From the NCBI RefSeq assembly GCF_024662015.1, contig NZ_CP102480.1, forward strand, positions 4,272,501 to 4,336,500: a DNA stretch of 64,000 nt. Reading direction: 5' to 3'. The position numbers were made by a program, and so were the translations under genes. Each line of letters begins with the position of its first letter. The first letter of the stretch is position 1. The notes under the pieces were generated by a model. The model made no database searches. It was not told the origin of the DNA and saw only the letters and a list, made by a program, of their open reading frames with translations. The DNA is from Nisaea acidiphila. GTDB taxonomy: Bacteria > Pseudomonadota > Alphaproteobacteria > Thalassobaculales > Thalassobaculaceae. Positions 18,072 through 26,913 of the stretch are shown here, in pieces.

Positions 18072-20207
18072 ATGTTTCGGCTGCTGCCGTGGGGCATCCC
18101 GGCCCGGCGCCGGAATCCGAATGTAATGTCTGACCTACCCCGCCTTTGGCTCTATGCGGTCCGGGATGCGTTTGTTTCCCTGCTGCCCGTGACCGTGTTC
18201 CGGGTCCTCATTCAACTCGTCCAGTTCCTACCGGTCCCCGGTTATCATGCCTACATGACCTCGCTGTTCGGAGAGGGGTGGGACGGATTCCTAGGCCGTC
18301 TCGCCGATGCGGGCTATGTGGCCTGGGGGGTCGGTTCGGCGATCGCTGTCGCAATCTTCGTGCATCGGCGGTTGGTGCGCCGGCGCGCAGGCCACGATCC
18401 GCTGCCGTCGACGCTCGTCGGGCTCTGCGCGCTGCTGAACGTCGCGATTTTCGCCCTGCTGACCGGACGGGTGGAGATCACCGCGCTTGGCTACGACGTC
18501 ATCCTCGAAGGCGCGCTCATCGGTCTGCTGACGGCCCATTCGCTTGATCTGCTGTCGCGCTGGCGCATGCCGGCCGCCTTCCGGCTCGCCTATGACGCGG
18601 AAATCACGGTTTCCCAGGCCCTGCACGCTTGTCTGCCGACCTTCGGGGCGGGGCTTGCGACGGTACCCGTCATTCTTTTGCTCGACCGCGTCTCGATCCC
18701 CGCCGCCGACTTCGTTGGCCCCCTTGACTATCTCGCGTCCGTCTCGGGGCTCGGCGGGTGGCTCTATCAGGCCGGCTCGGCCGTGTTGAATCATGTCTCC
18801 TGGTTCTTCGGCGTGCATGGCGGACTGATCCTGCTGTCGATCTCGGATCTGCTGTTCGCCGCACCGGAGAGCGCGTTCGATCCCGCGCGGGGGCATTTGC
18901 CGCTTTACAATCTCTTCGTTTTGCTCGGCGGGGCCGGCGCGACGCTCGGGCTGCTGTTGGCGATCGCCATTGCCGTGCGCGAGGGCGGCCAGCTCCGGGT
19001 GGCGAAACTCGCACTGCTGCCGTCGCTCTTCAATATCAACGAGATCGTGCTGTTCGGGCTGCCGGTGGTCCTGAACCCGGTCTACCTGCTGCCTTTCGTC
19101 GGAGTGCCGGTGCTGCTCGCTCTGCTTTCCTACGGTGCCGTGGCGGCGGGCCTGTTCGAGCTGCGGCCGCTCGATATTCCCTGGACCACGCCGCCGCTGA
19201 TTTCCGGCTGGATGCTGACCGGCTCCTGGCGCGGCGCCGCGTTCCAGCTTTTCGAGATCATGCTCGCGGCGATGCTCTATCTGCCGTTCGTTCGGATCGC
19301 CGAGCGCCAACGCCGGGCGCGGCGCTCCGAGGACGTGCTGACCGCGACCGAGGCGGTGCTGGCGGAAACGATCCGGGTCCCGGTGATCCACCGGACCGAC
19401 ATGCCGGGCTATGTCGCCCGCGGCCTGCTGGGCGACCTGCGCGACGCCATCGCCCACGGCCGGCTGGAGCTGCATTACCAGCCGAAGGTCGATCGTGAGG
19501 GCAGGGTGCACGGGTTCGAGGCTCTGCTGCGCTGGCCGCACCCGGCGCATGGCCGCCTTTCGCCCATGCTGGCGGTCCTGCTCGCCGAGGATGGCGGGCT
19601 GATCGACCGGCTCGGCGGCTGGGTGATCGATGCTGCCTGCGCCTGTAAGGCGCGCTGGAACGAGATGGGCCACCGCGATCTGGTCATAGCGCTGAATGTC
19701 TCGCCGGTGCAGCTCTGGGACCCGGAGCTGCCGGACCGGATCGGGCGCGCGCTGCAGCGGCACGGGCTCCGGCCGCAGGAGATCCAGCTCGAGATCACCG
19801 AATCGCATGCGCTGCCCGACGATCTGCGGGTCGAGGAGACCTTCGGCCGCCTGACCGCTCTGGGCGTCGGCCTGGTGATGGACGATTTCGGCATGGGGCA
19901 CACCTCGCTGGTCTATCTGCGGCGCTATGCCATGCAGTCGATCAAACTCGACGGTTCGCTCACCCGAGAGGTGCTGATCCATCCGGCCAATGCCGACATT
20001 ATCCGCAGCATCGCCGCGCTCGGGCGCTCGCGCGACGTGGAGATCGTCGCGGAATATGTCGAGACCGAACCGCAGCGCGACGCGCTCGCGGCGCTCGGCT
20101 GCGACCTGTTTCAGGGCTATCTCTACGCCCCGCCGATGCCGGAGGCGGACTGCCTCGCCTATCTGAAGGCGCAGGGGCGAAAGGTACGCAAGAAGTCCGG
20201 CGCCTAG
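18072..20207 (+). CDS. PTS EIIC (cellobiose/chitobiose type) fused to EAL phosphodiesterase
   Basis: 711 residues in two parts. Residues about 20-410 are a membrane domain of the PTS EIIC lactose/cellobiose family, with FGVHGG (His near 248) and SLFNINEIVLFGLPVVLNP (Glu near 324), the substrate-site His and Glu of chitobiose EIIC. Residues about 450-700 are an EAL domain with all key residues: FEALLRW, NVSP, EITES, DDFGMGHTSL, IKLDGS, AEYVET and FQGYL. It should therefore hydrolyse c-di-GMP. No EIIA or EIIB gene is in the window. I infer a sugar-sensing or sugar-gated phosphodiesterase. The ATG at 18072 has GGAG 5 bases upstream. Confidence 0.9.
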   Translation: MFRLLPWGIPARRRNPNVMSDLPRLWLYAVRDAFVSLLPVTVFRVLIQLVQFLPVPGYHAYMTSLFGEGWDGFLGRLADAGYVAWGVGSAIAVAIFVHRRLVRRRAGHDPLPSTLVGLCALLNVAIFALLTGRVEITALGYDVILEGALIGLLTAHSLDLLSRWRMPAAFRLAYDAEITVSQALHACLPTFGAGLATVPVILLLDRVSIPAADFVGPLDYLASVSGLGGWLYQAGSAVLNHVSWFFGVHGGLILLSISDLLFAAPESAFDPARGHLPLYNLFVLLGGAGATLGLLLAIAIAVREGGQLRVAKLALLPSLFNINEIVLFGLPVVLNPVYLLPFVGVPVLLALLSYGAVAAGLFELRPLDIPWTTPPLISGWMLTGSWRGAAFQLFEIMLAAMLYLPFVRIAERQRRARRSEDVLTATEAVLAETIRVPVIHRTDMPGYVARGLLGDLRDAIAHGRLELHYQPKVDREGRVHGFEALLRWPHPAHGRLSPMLAVLLAEDGGLIDRLGGWVIDAACACKARWNEMGHRDLVIALNVSPVQLWDPELPDRIGRALQRHGLRPQEIQLEITESHALPDDLRVEETFGRLTALGVGLVMDDFGMGHTSLVYLRRYAMQSIKLDGSLTREVLIHPANADIIRSIAALGRSRDVEIVAEYVETEPQRDALAALGCDLFQGYLYAPPMPEADCLAYLKAQGRKVRKKSGA

Positions 20208-20226
20208 ACCGGGGGTGGAGACGTCC

Positions 20227-22023
20227 TCACCCCTCCAGCAGCTCCGTCAGCTCGAATTTCGTCACGTCGACCAGCCCGAGATCGCTGATCCGGAGCTCCG
20301 GGATCACCACCAGCGCGAGGAGGGAGTGCTGCATATAGGCGTTGTTGAGCTTGCAGCCGCATTCCTCCATCGCCTCGACCATGCGCTGCGCCTTCGCCGC
20401 GACCTCGGCCGCCGGGCGATCCGACATCAGGCCCGCGATCGGCAGCTCGACCAGCGCGATCTCCCGGCCGTCCTTCCAGACCGTGACCCCGCCGCCGACC
20501 TCCCCGAGCCGCATCGCCGCCTTGGCCATCAGGTCCCGGTCGGTGCCGACGACGATCATGTGGTGGCTGTCATGGGCGACGGTGGAGGCCATCGCCATTT
20601 TCCCCTCGTAGCCGAAGCCGGAGACGAAGCCGTTCACCACCCCGCCGGTCGCGCGGTGGCGCTCGACCAGCGCGATCTGGCAGACGTCCTGCGCGACATC
20701 CCCCTCGACCACCCCGTCCGCCACCGGCAGCTCGGCCGTCAGCGCTTTCGTCGGCGCCTGGTTCTCGACCACGCCGATCACCTTCGCCGTCACCGCGTTC
20801 GCGCCCGCGGGCGCCGGGATCTCGAAATCGCCCGGCGCAAGCTCCATGCCGAGATGCACCGTCCGCCGCACCTCCTCCGGCCAGTCGTAATGCGGGCACT
20901 CGACCGTGATCTTCCCGTCTTTCGCCACCGTCACCCCGCGCGCGAAGACCTCCTCGATCGGCAGGGTGCGGAGATCCGAGGTCAGGATCATGTCCGCCCG
21001 CCGTCCGGGGGCGATCGAGCCGAGCTCGCGCTCGAGGCCGAAATGGCTCGCGGTGTTGATCGTCGCCATCTGCAGCGCGACCAGCGGGTCGCAGCCGCAG
21101 GAGATCGCGTGGCGCACCACCCGGTTCATGTGCCCCTCATGCACCAGCGTGCCGGAATGGCTGTCGTCGGTGCAGAGGATGAAATTGCGTGGATCGAGGC
21201 CCTTTTCGGTGACCGCCGTGATCTGGCTCTCGACATCGTACCAGGCGGAGCCCAGCCGCATCATCGAGCGCATGCCGTTGCGCACCCTTGCGATGGCGTC
21301 GGCCTCCGCCGTGCCCTCGTGATCGTCCGCCGCGCCGCCCGCGACATAGGCGCTGAAGGCGGGGCCCTTGTCGGGCGAGGCGTAATGCCCGCCGACGGTC
21401 TTTCCGGCGTTCATTGTCGCCGCCATCTCCGCCAGCATTTGTGCGTCGCCGGCGATCACGCCCGGAAAGTTCATCATCTCGCCGAGCCCGATGATCCCGG
21501 GCCAGTGCATCGCCTCGGCCACGTCGTCCGCGCCGATCTCGAAGCCGGTGGTCTCCAGCCCGGGGGCGGAGGGGGCGCAGGAGGGCATCTGGGTGAAGAT
21601 ATTGACCGCCTGCAGCAGCGCCTCGTCATGCATCATCCGGACGCCCCGGAGCCCGAGCACGTTGGCGATCTCGTGCGGGTCGGTGAACATGCTTGTGGTG
21701 CCGTGCGGGATCACCGCGGCGGCGAACTCCGCCGGCGTCAGCATGCCGGACTCGATATGCATGTGCCCGTCGCAGAGCCCCGGGATCAGGTAGCGCCCGC
21801 CGCCCTCGACCACGCGCGTCTCCGGCCCGATGCAGTGCGCCGCGTCCGGCCCTGTATAGGCGAAGCGCCCCTCGGCGACCGCGACCTCCCAGTCCAGCAC
21901 CTCGCGGCTGTGCACATTGACGAGGCGGACATTGCGGATGACGAGATCCGCGGGTGCGCGCCCGCCCGCGACGGCGACGAGACGCGGGGCGGCTTCGGGC
22001 CAGGATTTGAGGGGGAGGGGCAT
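20227..22023 (-). CDS. ade: Adenine deaminase
   Basis: 598 residues, amidohydrolase fold of the bacterial Ade family. It converts adenine to hypoxanthine and ammonia. The metal-site HMHIESGML follows the DG-H strand, PHEIANVLG carries the second acidic/His segment, and CTDDSHSGTLVHEGH is the family signature. Ade enzymes use a binuclear Mn or Fe centre and differ from the adenosine-deaminase type. The frame is open to 22221, but the ATG at 22023 fits the family start, and the upstream part belongs to the AT-rich island. It fits with the purine genes elsewhere in the window as a salvage enzyme. Confidence 0.92.
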   Translation of the reverse strand: MPLPLKSWPEAAPRLVAVAGGRAPADLVIRNVRLVNVHSREVLDWEVAVAEGRFAYTGPDAAHCIGPETRVVEGGGRYLIPGLCDGHMHIESGMLTPAEFAAAVIPHGTTSMFTDPHEIANVLGLRGVRMMHDEALLQAVNIFTQMPSCAPSAPGLETTGFEIGADDVAEAMHWPGIIGLGEMMNFPGVIAGDAQMLAEMAATMNAGKTVGGHYASPDKGPAFSAYVAGGAADDHEGTAEADAIARVRNGMRSMMRLGSAWYDVESQITAVTEKGLDPRNFILCTDDSHSGTLVHEGHMNRVVRHAISCGCDPLVALQMATINTASHFGLERELGSIAPGRRADMILTSDLRTLPIEEVFARGVTVAKDGKITVECPHYDWPEEVRRTVHLGMELAPGDFEIPAPAGANAVTAKVIGVVENQAPTKALTAELPVADGVVEGDVAQDVCQIALVERHRATGGVVNGFVSGFGYEGKMAMASTVAHDSHHMIVVGTDRDLMAKAAMRLGEVGGGVTVWKDGREIALVELPIAGLMSDRPAAEVAAKAQRMVEAMEECGCKLNNAYMQHSLLALVVIPELRISDLGLVDVTKFELTELLEG

Positions 22024-22072
22024 GGGCGGTTCCTGAATTGCCGACACTACGGGAAAAAATGCGATAAACGCG

Positions 22073-22894
22073 CTAATTAAAAAATAGCAATTCTCGACCG
22101 GTTTTCCGCCCTGAAATCTTTGCAGAGACGCTTCTGGGTACAGAAATTTGTTCAAATCTCCAATGGCTCTTGATTTGCTCAGAAATATCCTCTTCCGGAT
22201 AGCTGAGAAGGAACTTGGCACCTGATTTGTCGATTTTATGTAAAAACGTTAGCAATCTGTCGAAGTCATCGATCGTAAATGGTGCTTTTGAGTATTCTCG
22301 AAACACTCTTTTATTCGGAACGTAATATGGCGGGTCTAAATAAATAAAATCTCCCTCTCGGAGCTCTAATTTTTCTGCGCTTTCAAAATCATCACAATAA
22401 AAATGGGCGCATGATAGTTTATTTCCGGAAGCTATTGTCTCTTCTAGCGTTGGATATGGAGCGACTCTATCCGCCGAAAATGGCACATTGAATCCACCGG
22501 AAAGATTTTCACGATAAATGCCATTAAAGCAATTTCGGTTCAAATACCAAAAGTATATTGATTTCTCAATTCCAGTATTCATTTTATTAAATTGATTACG
22601 TATATAGTAGTACGTCTGCTTTGATCTAGGTATTTTCACTAATTCTGAGTGCATAAATATCGAATGCAAAGAAATGTTCTGATAAAATTGGATTAAATGA
22701 GGGTTTGTATCGAATATATTGTAGTTTTTCGCTTTTGAGTTAAAGAAAACACATGCCGATCCGGCAAATAATTCGAAATATCTCTCAATATGATCTGGAA
22801 AATACTCAGTGATTCTTTTAATCGCGCGCTTTTTGCTTCCGGCCCAACGGAGAATGGGGGAGGGAGATTGTCGTGCGTTAATTTCATTGTTCAT
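22073..22894 (-). CDS. Dam-like DNA adenine N6-methyltransferase (D12 class)
   Basis: 273 residues. RWAGSKK (about 16-22) is the AdoMet-binding N terminus, ELFAGSACVF (about 41-50) is motif I, and LDPPYY at about 186-191 is the catalytic motif. LNRNCFNGIYRENLSGGFNVPF closely follows the corresponding stretch of E. coli Dam, so a GATC target is possible but not proven. The gene is visibly AT-rich against its surroundings. Its ATG overlaps the stop of the upstream gene by 4 bases (ATGA), making it the last member of a four-gene operon. No partner restriction endonuclease is recognisable, so it may mark self DNA for the whole system. Confidence 0.9.
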   Translation of the reverse strand: MNNEINARQSPSPILRWAGSKKRAIKRITEYFPDHIERYFELFAGSACVFFNSKAKNYNIFDTNPHLIQFYQNISLHSIFMHSELVKIPRSKQTYYYIRNQFNKMNTGIEKSIYFWYLNRNCFNGIYRENLSGGFNVPFSADRVAPYPTLEETIASGNKLSCAHFYCDDFESAEKLELREGDFIYLDPPYYVPNKRVFREYSKAPFTIDDFDRLLTFLHKIDKSGAKFLLSYPEEDISEQIKSHWRFEQISVPRSVSAKISGRKTGRELLFFN

Positions 22895-23790
22895 TTTGGG
22901 ATGGGAGAGTATTTGAATAAGACTATTTCACCATCGGGCTCTGCGTCTGCTATCACACTCGAAGAGTGCTGGCTTGCTCGCCAAACCGAAACATCATTGC
23001 TTAGTTTTCTCTGGGCAACAAGGCATAGAGCTCCAAAAATCTTAGGGCCGGTTGGAACGATTACGACTCTCGATCTGCCGATCAGGCCAGTACACAGGTT
23101 GATGATTGACGCTGATGTTCGGGAGGGGTCGAACACATGATAGTGCAACCTTCGTTCTTCGGGCACGAGTGACCAGATATCTGAGTTCGCTTTGATCACC
23201 TCTTTTTGAAAGCGGTCATCTCTGCCGACTGGCATCAAAGTCCATACCCCACTTGGGTCCAGAAACTCGACAGCTCCAATTGAAATATCCTGTTCATAGC
23301 CGAGACCAACGATGGCGGAAACGGGCAATTCGGGGTTAGCGGTCCATCCTTCGAAGCCTGGCAGAGGCGCAAAATTTAAGACCGGCTCACTCTCGGCAGG
23401 AGGGCGGCGGAATTTCGCCGGCGAATATGCAAACGAAAGCTCGAATTTTGCCGCATCCGCAAGCTCCATCGACACCTTCAGCGTGGCAGCCATGGTACGT
23501 CTATCAAGCGATGAGACATCCACGCACACTGTAGGCAAGCGTCCAGATGCCGAATCTATTGACGATGTGGCTTCCCGTAGAATGCTCTCCAAAGTCTGGG
23601 GAACAAAGCCAACCTCGATAATCGTGTCTTCTCTTTCAATGGCAAGTGTTAGGTTAGAGTCATAACTGTGAAGTTCGGTGGAAGGATACTTTAAGGCAAT
23701 CGTTTTTTGAAATATGCCGTTTGTAGCTACAAATTGAGCACGGGTTTCATAGCCAAGAGCATAAATTAATATATCAAAGCTAATCGTCAT
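22891..23790 (-). CDS. Unknown protein of the four-gene island (GYExR ... PTGPK)
   Basis: 299 residues from the ATG at 23790, which overlaps the stop of the ATPase gene by 11 bases; a second ATG at 23802 is possible. I do not recognise the family. Visible features are an N-terminal hydrophobic strand followed by GYETR (13-17), TVCVDVSSLDRRTM (about 87-100), a second VGLGYEQD near 162-169, and VVIVPTGPKIFGAL (about 242-255). Strand-turn patterns of this kind suggest a two-lobed alpha/beta (Rossmann-like) fold, possibly a ligand sensor. It has no membrane segment and no known nuclease motif. It is conserved in register with its operon partners. Confidence 0.8.
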   Translation of the reverse strand: MTISFDILIYALGYETRAQFVATNGIFQKTIALKYPSTELHSYDSNLTLAIEREDTIIEVGFVPQTLESILREATSSIDSASGRLPTVCVDVSSLDRRTMAATLKVSMELADAAKFELSFAYSPAKFRRPPAESEPVLNFAPLPGFEGWTANPELPVSAIVGLGYEQDISIGAVEFLDPSGVWTLMPVGRDDRFQKEVIKANSDIWSLVPEERRLHYHVFDPSRTSASIINLCTGLIGRSRVVIVPTGPKIFGALCLVAQRKLSNDVSVWRASQHSSSVIADAEPDGEIVLFKYSPIPK

Positions 23791-25666
23791 AATTCGACTC
23801 ATCAAAAATACTAATTTGCGCTGAAGGCTTGCCTGTATCACGGGGGCCAGAATCGAGTATTCTGGCTAGAGATATTTCGGTTCCTAGTATCAATGGAATC
23901 TTATAATAAGTAGAAAGGAGAAAAGATAGTCGAAACCTCTTTCCTCGCAGAGAGGATAGTAAAGGCTCGGCACCTTTATCGGGTACATATACTATAGCTC
24001 CGGCATTTACAGCGCGACCTAAGGCGCGGTGAGTTTCCTCATCAATGTGAGAATCGACAATAAAAGTTAAAGGTGGCTGTGGATTAAATTCTTCTACTAC
24101 ACATTTCTGGTAGAAGTGGTTTCCAACTTTATCCAATAAACTTAATAGGCCGCGATTCCCTTCGCGACTTTGTGGCTGGTATGGAATGGTCTTGAGAAAA
24201 GCTCTAAAGGCGTTAAGGGTACTTCGTACTTGTTCGGATTGATGTCGGTCTGAAACAGGGCGTTTCGCATGTTTTGCTCGTGTTATCATCAGCTCTCTAA
24301 TAAGGGGCGAAAAAATCGCGAGCGTAAATCTAGGATTTCCTTCACACAATGATAATAGAGAAGGGTGACGAATATAAATTTGATCAACCTTTCTGCTTCT
24401 ACCGCGTGATATGTCAGACCTATCGTCGGTGAAGCGACGAAAATATTCGCGAGTCAGAGCTATTGACCGTATTTTTCTTATGGTTGATGCGCGATCAATC
24501 CCGTTCAGATTGGTTAAATCATTGAGATTCACATTCCTTGACGCAAGCCAACTTTTAAAAGATGGGTCTGATTTCTCCAACGACATGTAAGCTTGCAAAA
24601 CTTTTCCGTCGTCAGAGTATGGTGATTGAGTATCATCATCTTCAAAGTCGTAAAGTGAATTTCCAAGAAATGTACTCATTTCTTCCGAGTCATAACCAGA
24701 ATCCTGCAACATGCGTTGCACCAGCTTAGCCGAGAATCTATGACCAGAATCCTTTCTGGCGTGCCAAAGGTACTCTACTTGAAAGTCGTTTTTTGCAGAT
24801 GCGGCATGCTCGTCAGTGAGTAAATCCTCTATATTGCGATTGTACATAGCTAATGCGATTTTAAAAATTAGCTTCGGGTCGGACTGGCCGCGCAGATTTG
24901 AAAGCACTTCTTTTTGAATATCGGTCGGTGCAATTTCAAACTCATCGAATAGTAGCGCCCATCGCAGGCTTTGGTTTCCTATGTGGTTAGCGTAAATGTC
25001 TATTGCATACAACAGTGTGTCGCGGAATGTGAGGTAAATAAATTTACTTTCAAATTCGTCAAACGAATAATTTTCAATATAAAAAATTTTCTCCTTTATT
25101 TCGCCAATAGATATCAATCTCTTTCGTAGAGAGGCAATTATCCCACGAAAACTGTATATGCTAGTGTCTAAGCGCCATGCATCCGCTATTTGTCTAGATA
25201 TCTCCGATTCTTGTTCGTTATTGATCTTCTTGACGTCAAAATTAATTCGCTTGCTTTTCGTTAGATCAAGTTCATTCAATTGAATTAAAGTGTTCATAAA
25301 AGAAAGAAGTACATGAGTTGTGAAGGCGGCGTTCATAATAAGCGTAGACTTCTGAGCATCGCCGGTCTTTGAGCGGATTTGTGCCTGCCAACTTCTGTCT
25401 GCAGGGACAAAAATACCAATAAAATCAACTTTTGGATATATATCAAACTTATTGAAATCGCGCCAATTAACGAGAGCAGGTATCGTAAGCATTTTGAACA
25501 ATGTTGTCTTTCCGCTTCCCCGCGGTCCGATCACAATGTGGTTATTGTTCGATGAAATATTGCTATACGTAGAATCTGGTGGAACGAAAGTCTTGGCGAC
25601 TTCACTAGGCTCAATATGCCTTGCATTATGAGTCTCGAATATAGAATGAGTGTAAGAAATGCTCAT
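23780..25666 (-). CDS. ORC/CDC6-like P-loop ATPase of the four-gene island
   Basis: 628 residues. Walker A is GPRGSGKTT (47-55) and Walker B is WALLFDEFE (about 236-244), with acidic DE as in AAA/STAND-type ATPases. The N-terminal ARHIEPSEVAKTFVPP before the P-loop is a hallmark of proteins annotated as ORC-CDC6 family AAA ATPases in bacterial islands. The rest is mostly helical and charged; RFTLAIFSPLIREL near 440 may be part of the helical lid. No nuclease, TIR or protease motif is visible in the C-terminal 200 residues. ATGA overlaps the stop of the phosphoesterase gene, so the two are co-translated. It probably couples nucleotide hydrolysis to detection or recruitment. Confidence 0.85.
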   Translation of the reverse strand: MSISYTHSIFETHNARHIEPSEVAKTFVPPDSTYSNISSNNNHIVIGPRGSGKTTLFKMLTIPALVNWRDFNKFDIYPKVDFIGIFVPADRSWQAQIRSKTGDAQKSTLIMNAAFTTHVLLSFMNTLIQLNELDLTKSKRINFDVKKINNEQESEISRQIADAWRLDTSIYSFRGIIASLRKRLISIGEIKEKIFYIENYSFDEFESKFIYLTFRDTLLYAIDIYANHIGNQSLRWALLFDEFEIAPTDIQKEVLSNLRGQSDPKLIFKIALAMYNRNIEDLLTDEHAASAKNDFQVEYLWHARKDSGHRFSAKLVQRMLQDSGYDSEEMSTFLGNSLYDFEDDDTQSPYSDDGKVLQAYMSLEKSDPSFKSWLASRNVNLNDLTNLNGIDRASTIRKIRSIALTREYFRRFTDDRSDISRGRSRKVDQIYIRHPSLLSLCEGNPRFTLAIFSPLIRELMITRAKHAKRPVSDRHQSEQVRSTLNAFRAFLKTIPYQPQSREGNRGLLSLLDKVGNHFYQKCVVEEFNPQPPLTFIVDSHIDEETHRALGRAVNAGAIVYVPDKGAEPLLSSLRGKRFRLSFLLSTYYKIPLILGTEISLARILDSGPRDTGKPSAQISIFDESNYDD

Positions 25667-26913
25667 GATTTTCGTCCCAGTTCGATGATATTTCCTTTTA
25701 ACCCTTCTTGAGAATTAATGTTGTAGTGGTTGGCTAGAGTCTTCTTTAATTCGATCATGTCGCTATATGTTACGTACCTTAGCTCGGGTGCTAAGGGGAG
25801 AATTTGCTCCCAGCGAGCATAGTCGCCTTTAAGGGAGTTATCTATTTTGCGCGCTAGGTCATCTATTGATCCTCTCCATCCGAAACCACTTTGCGGAGGG
25901 AGCCCGCTTGGCGGACGTGCCTGCTGTTGCCATCCGTCAAGGTTAGGATACCAATTCCATGTCGCAACAGTGCCCTGGACGCGCTGCGCCATTTGGTTTT
26001 TCGGGCTTTGATCGAATTCGACGATGTGAATCTGGTTCGGGCATATATTCGTATCGTCGCCGTCGGTAGTCTTGCCAAAGCTTGCGGCGGATAGAACCCA
26101 GGGCCCTGTGGATTTTTCAGATTGATATAGCCGACTTCTGTGCCGGTGGCCATGAATAGCAAACCATCGTCCATTATCAGTATCTGATAATAAATCAAGT
26201 AGTGTGGAGGCGCCAATTATTTCTGATTTATCAATGTATCCAACAGAGTTGTCAGGCTTTAGATGGTGATGGCAAATAAAAATATTTATAGGGTATTTGT
26301 TTTTTCCATTTTTCTCGCGCTCTTTATTGTCGCGATCGATATATTTTTTTATGAGATCTATTGTTGGTGCGCTGATTCTCCCATGTTCAAGTTCCGGTAC
26401 GCTGTCTTTGGCATTGTATCCGTGATACGCGGAGGAATTAAGAATTACAAAACGAATATCATCAAGCGAGAAAAGGCAAAAATTTAACGCCCAATAATGA
26501 AGTGTCATGCTTTCTGGATTCGCTTTTTCTTGAAGGCATCTAATATAAACGGGGAAGTCGTGTGAATAATTCTGTAGAAATTCGCGAGGATCATATTTTC
26601 CAGAGAAAAATCTGCTGTCCAAATCATGATTTCCGGTTGTCGCGATCAGGGCCCGAGCGTGACAATTTTCCGTGACCGATTTTAGAAAGTTCCATGAGAA
26701 TTCGATTCCAGATATGTCTGCTTTATCGCCAAGATCTCCCGGGCAAACAACATAATCGACCTGAATGTCTTCCGCTTTGATCAAGTCAATTAGTTGAGAT
26801 TGAGGTGAGTGTGGAGCATTATCTCCCGCAATAACGAATGAAGGGGTTGAAGAGCCCAACGTAGGGTGATGTTTATTGTAGGCGTGGATGTCTGAGATAA
26901 CTAATATTTTCAT
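25663..26913 (-). CDS. Calcineurin-like metallophosphoesterase of the four-gene island
   Basis: 416 residues. All metal-binding motifs are in order: SDIH (7-10), CPGDLGD (about 58-63), TGNHD (93-97), CHHH (214-217) and HGHRH (254-258). The enzyme should thus be a competent binuclear phosphoesterase, the likely catalytic effector of the operon, acting on a nucleotide, nucleic acid or phosphoprotein. The last 100 residues extend beyond the domain and are unassigned. It is the first gene of the operon, with AT-rich DNA just before its ATG and no clear Shine-Dalgarno sequence. Confidence 0.9.
   Translation of the reverse strand: MKILVISDIHAYNKHHPTLGSSTPSFVIAGDNAPHSPQSQLIDLIKAEDIQVDYVVCPGDLGDKADISGIEFSWNFLKSVTENCHARALIATTGNHDLDSRFFSGKYDPREFLQNYSHDFPVYIRCLQEKANPESMTLHYWALNFCLFSLDDIRFVILNSSAYHGYNAKDSVPELEHGRISAPTIDLIKKYIDRDNKEREKNGKNKYPINIFICHHHLKPDNSVGYIDKSEIIGASTLLDLLSDTDNGRWFAIHGHRHRSRLYQSEKSTGPWVLSAASFGKTTDGDDTNICPNQIHIVEFDQSPKNQMAQRVQGTVATWNWYPNLDGWQQQARPPSGLPPQSGFGWRGSIDDLARKIDNSLKGDYARWEQILPLAPELRYVTYSDMIELKKTLANHYNINSQEGLKGNIIELGRKS

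Noticed and set aside
17930-18133. 67-codon frame before the EIIC-EAL gene
   Set aside because: No ribosome site of its own, overlaps the fusion gene start in another frame, and has no recognisable motif.
22790-23140. 116-codon plus-strand frame in the island
   Set aside because: Antisense to the methylase and unknown-protein genes, which form a coherent overlapping operon.
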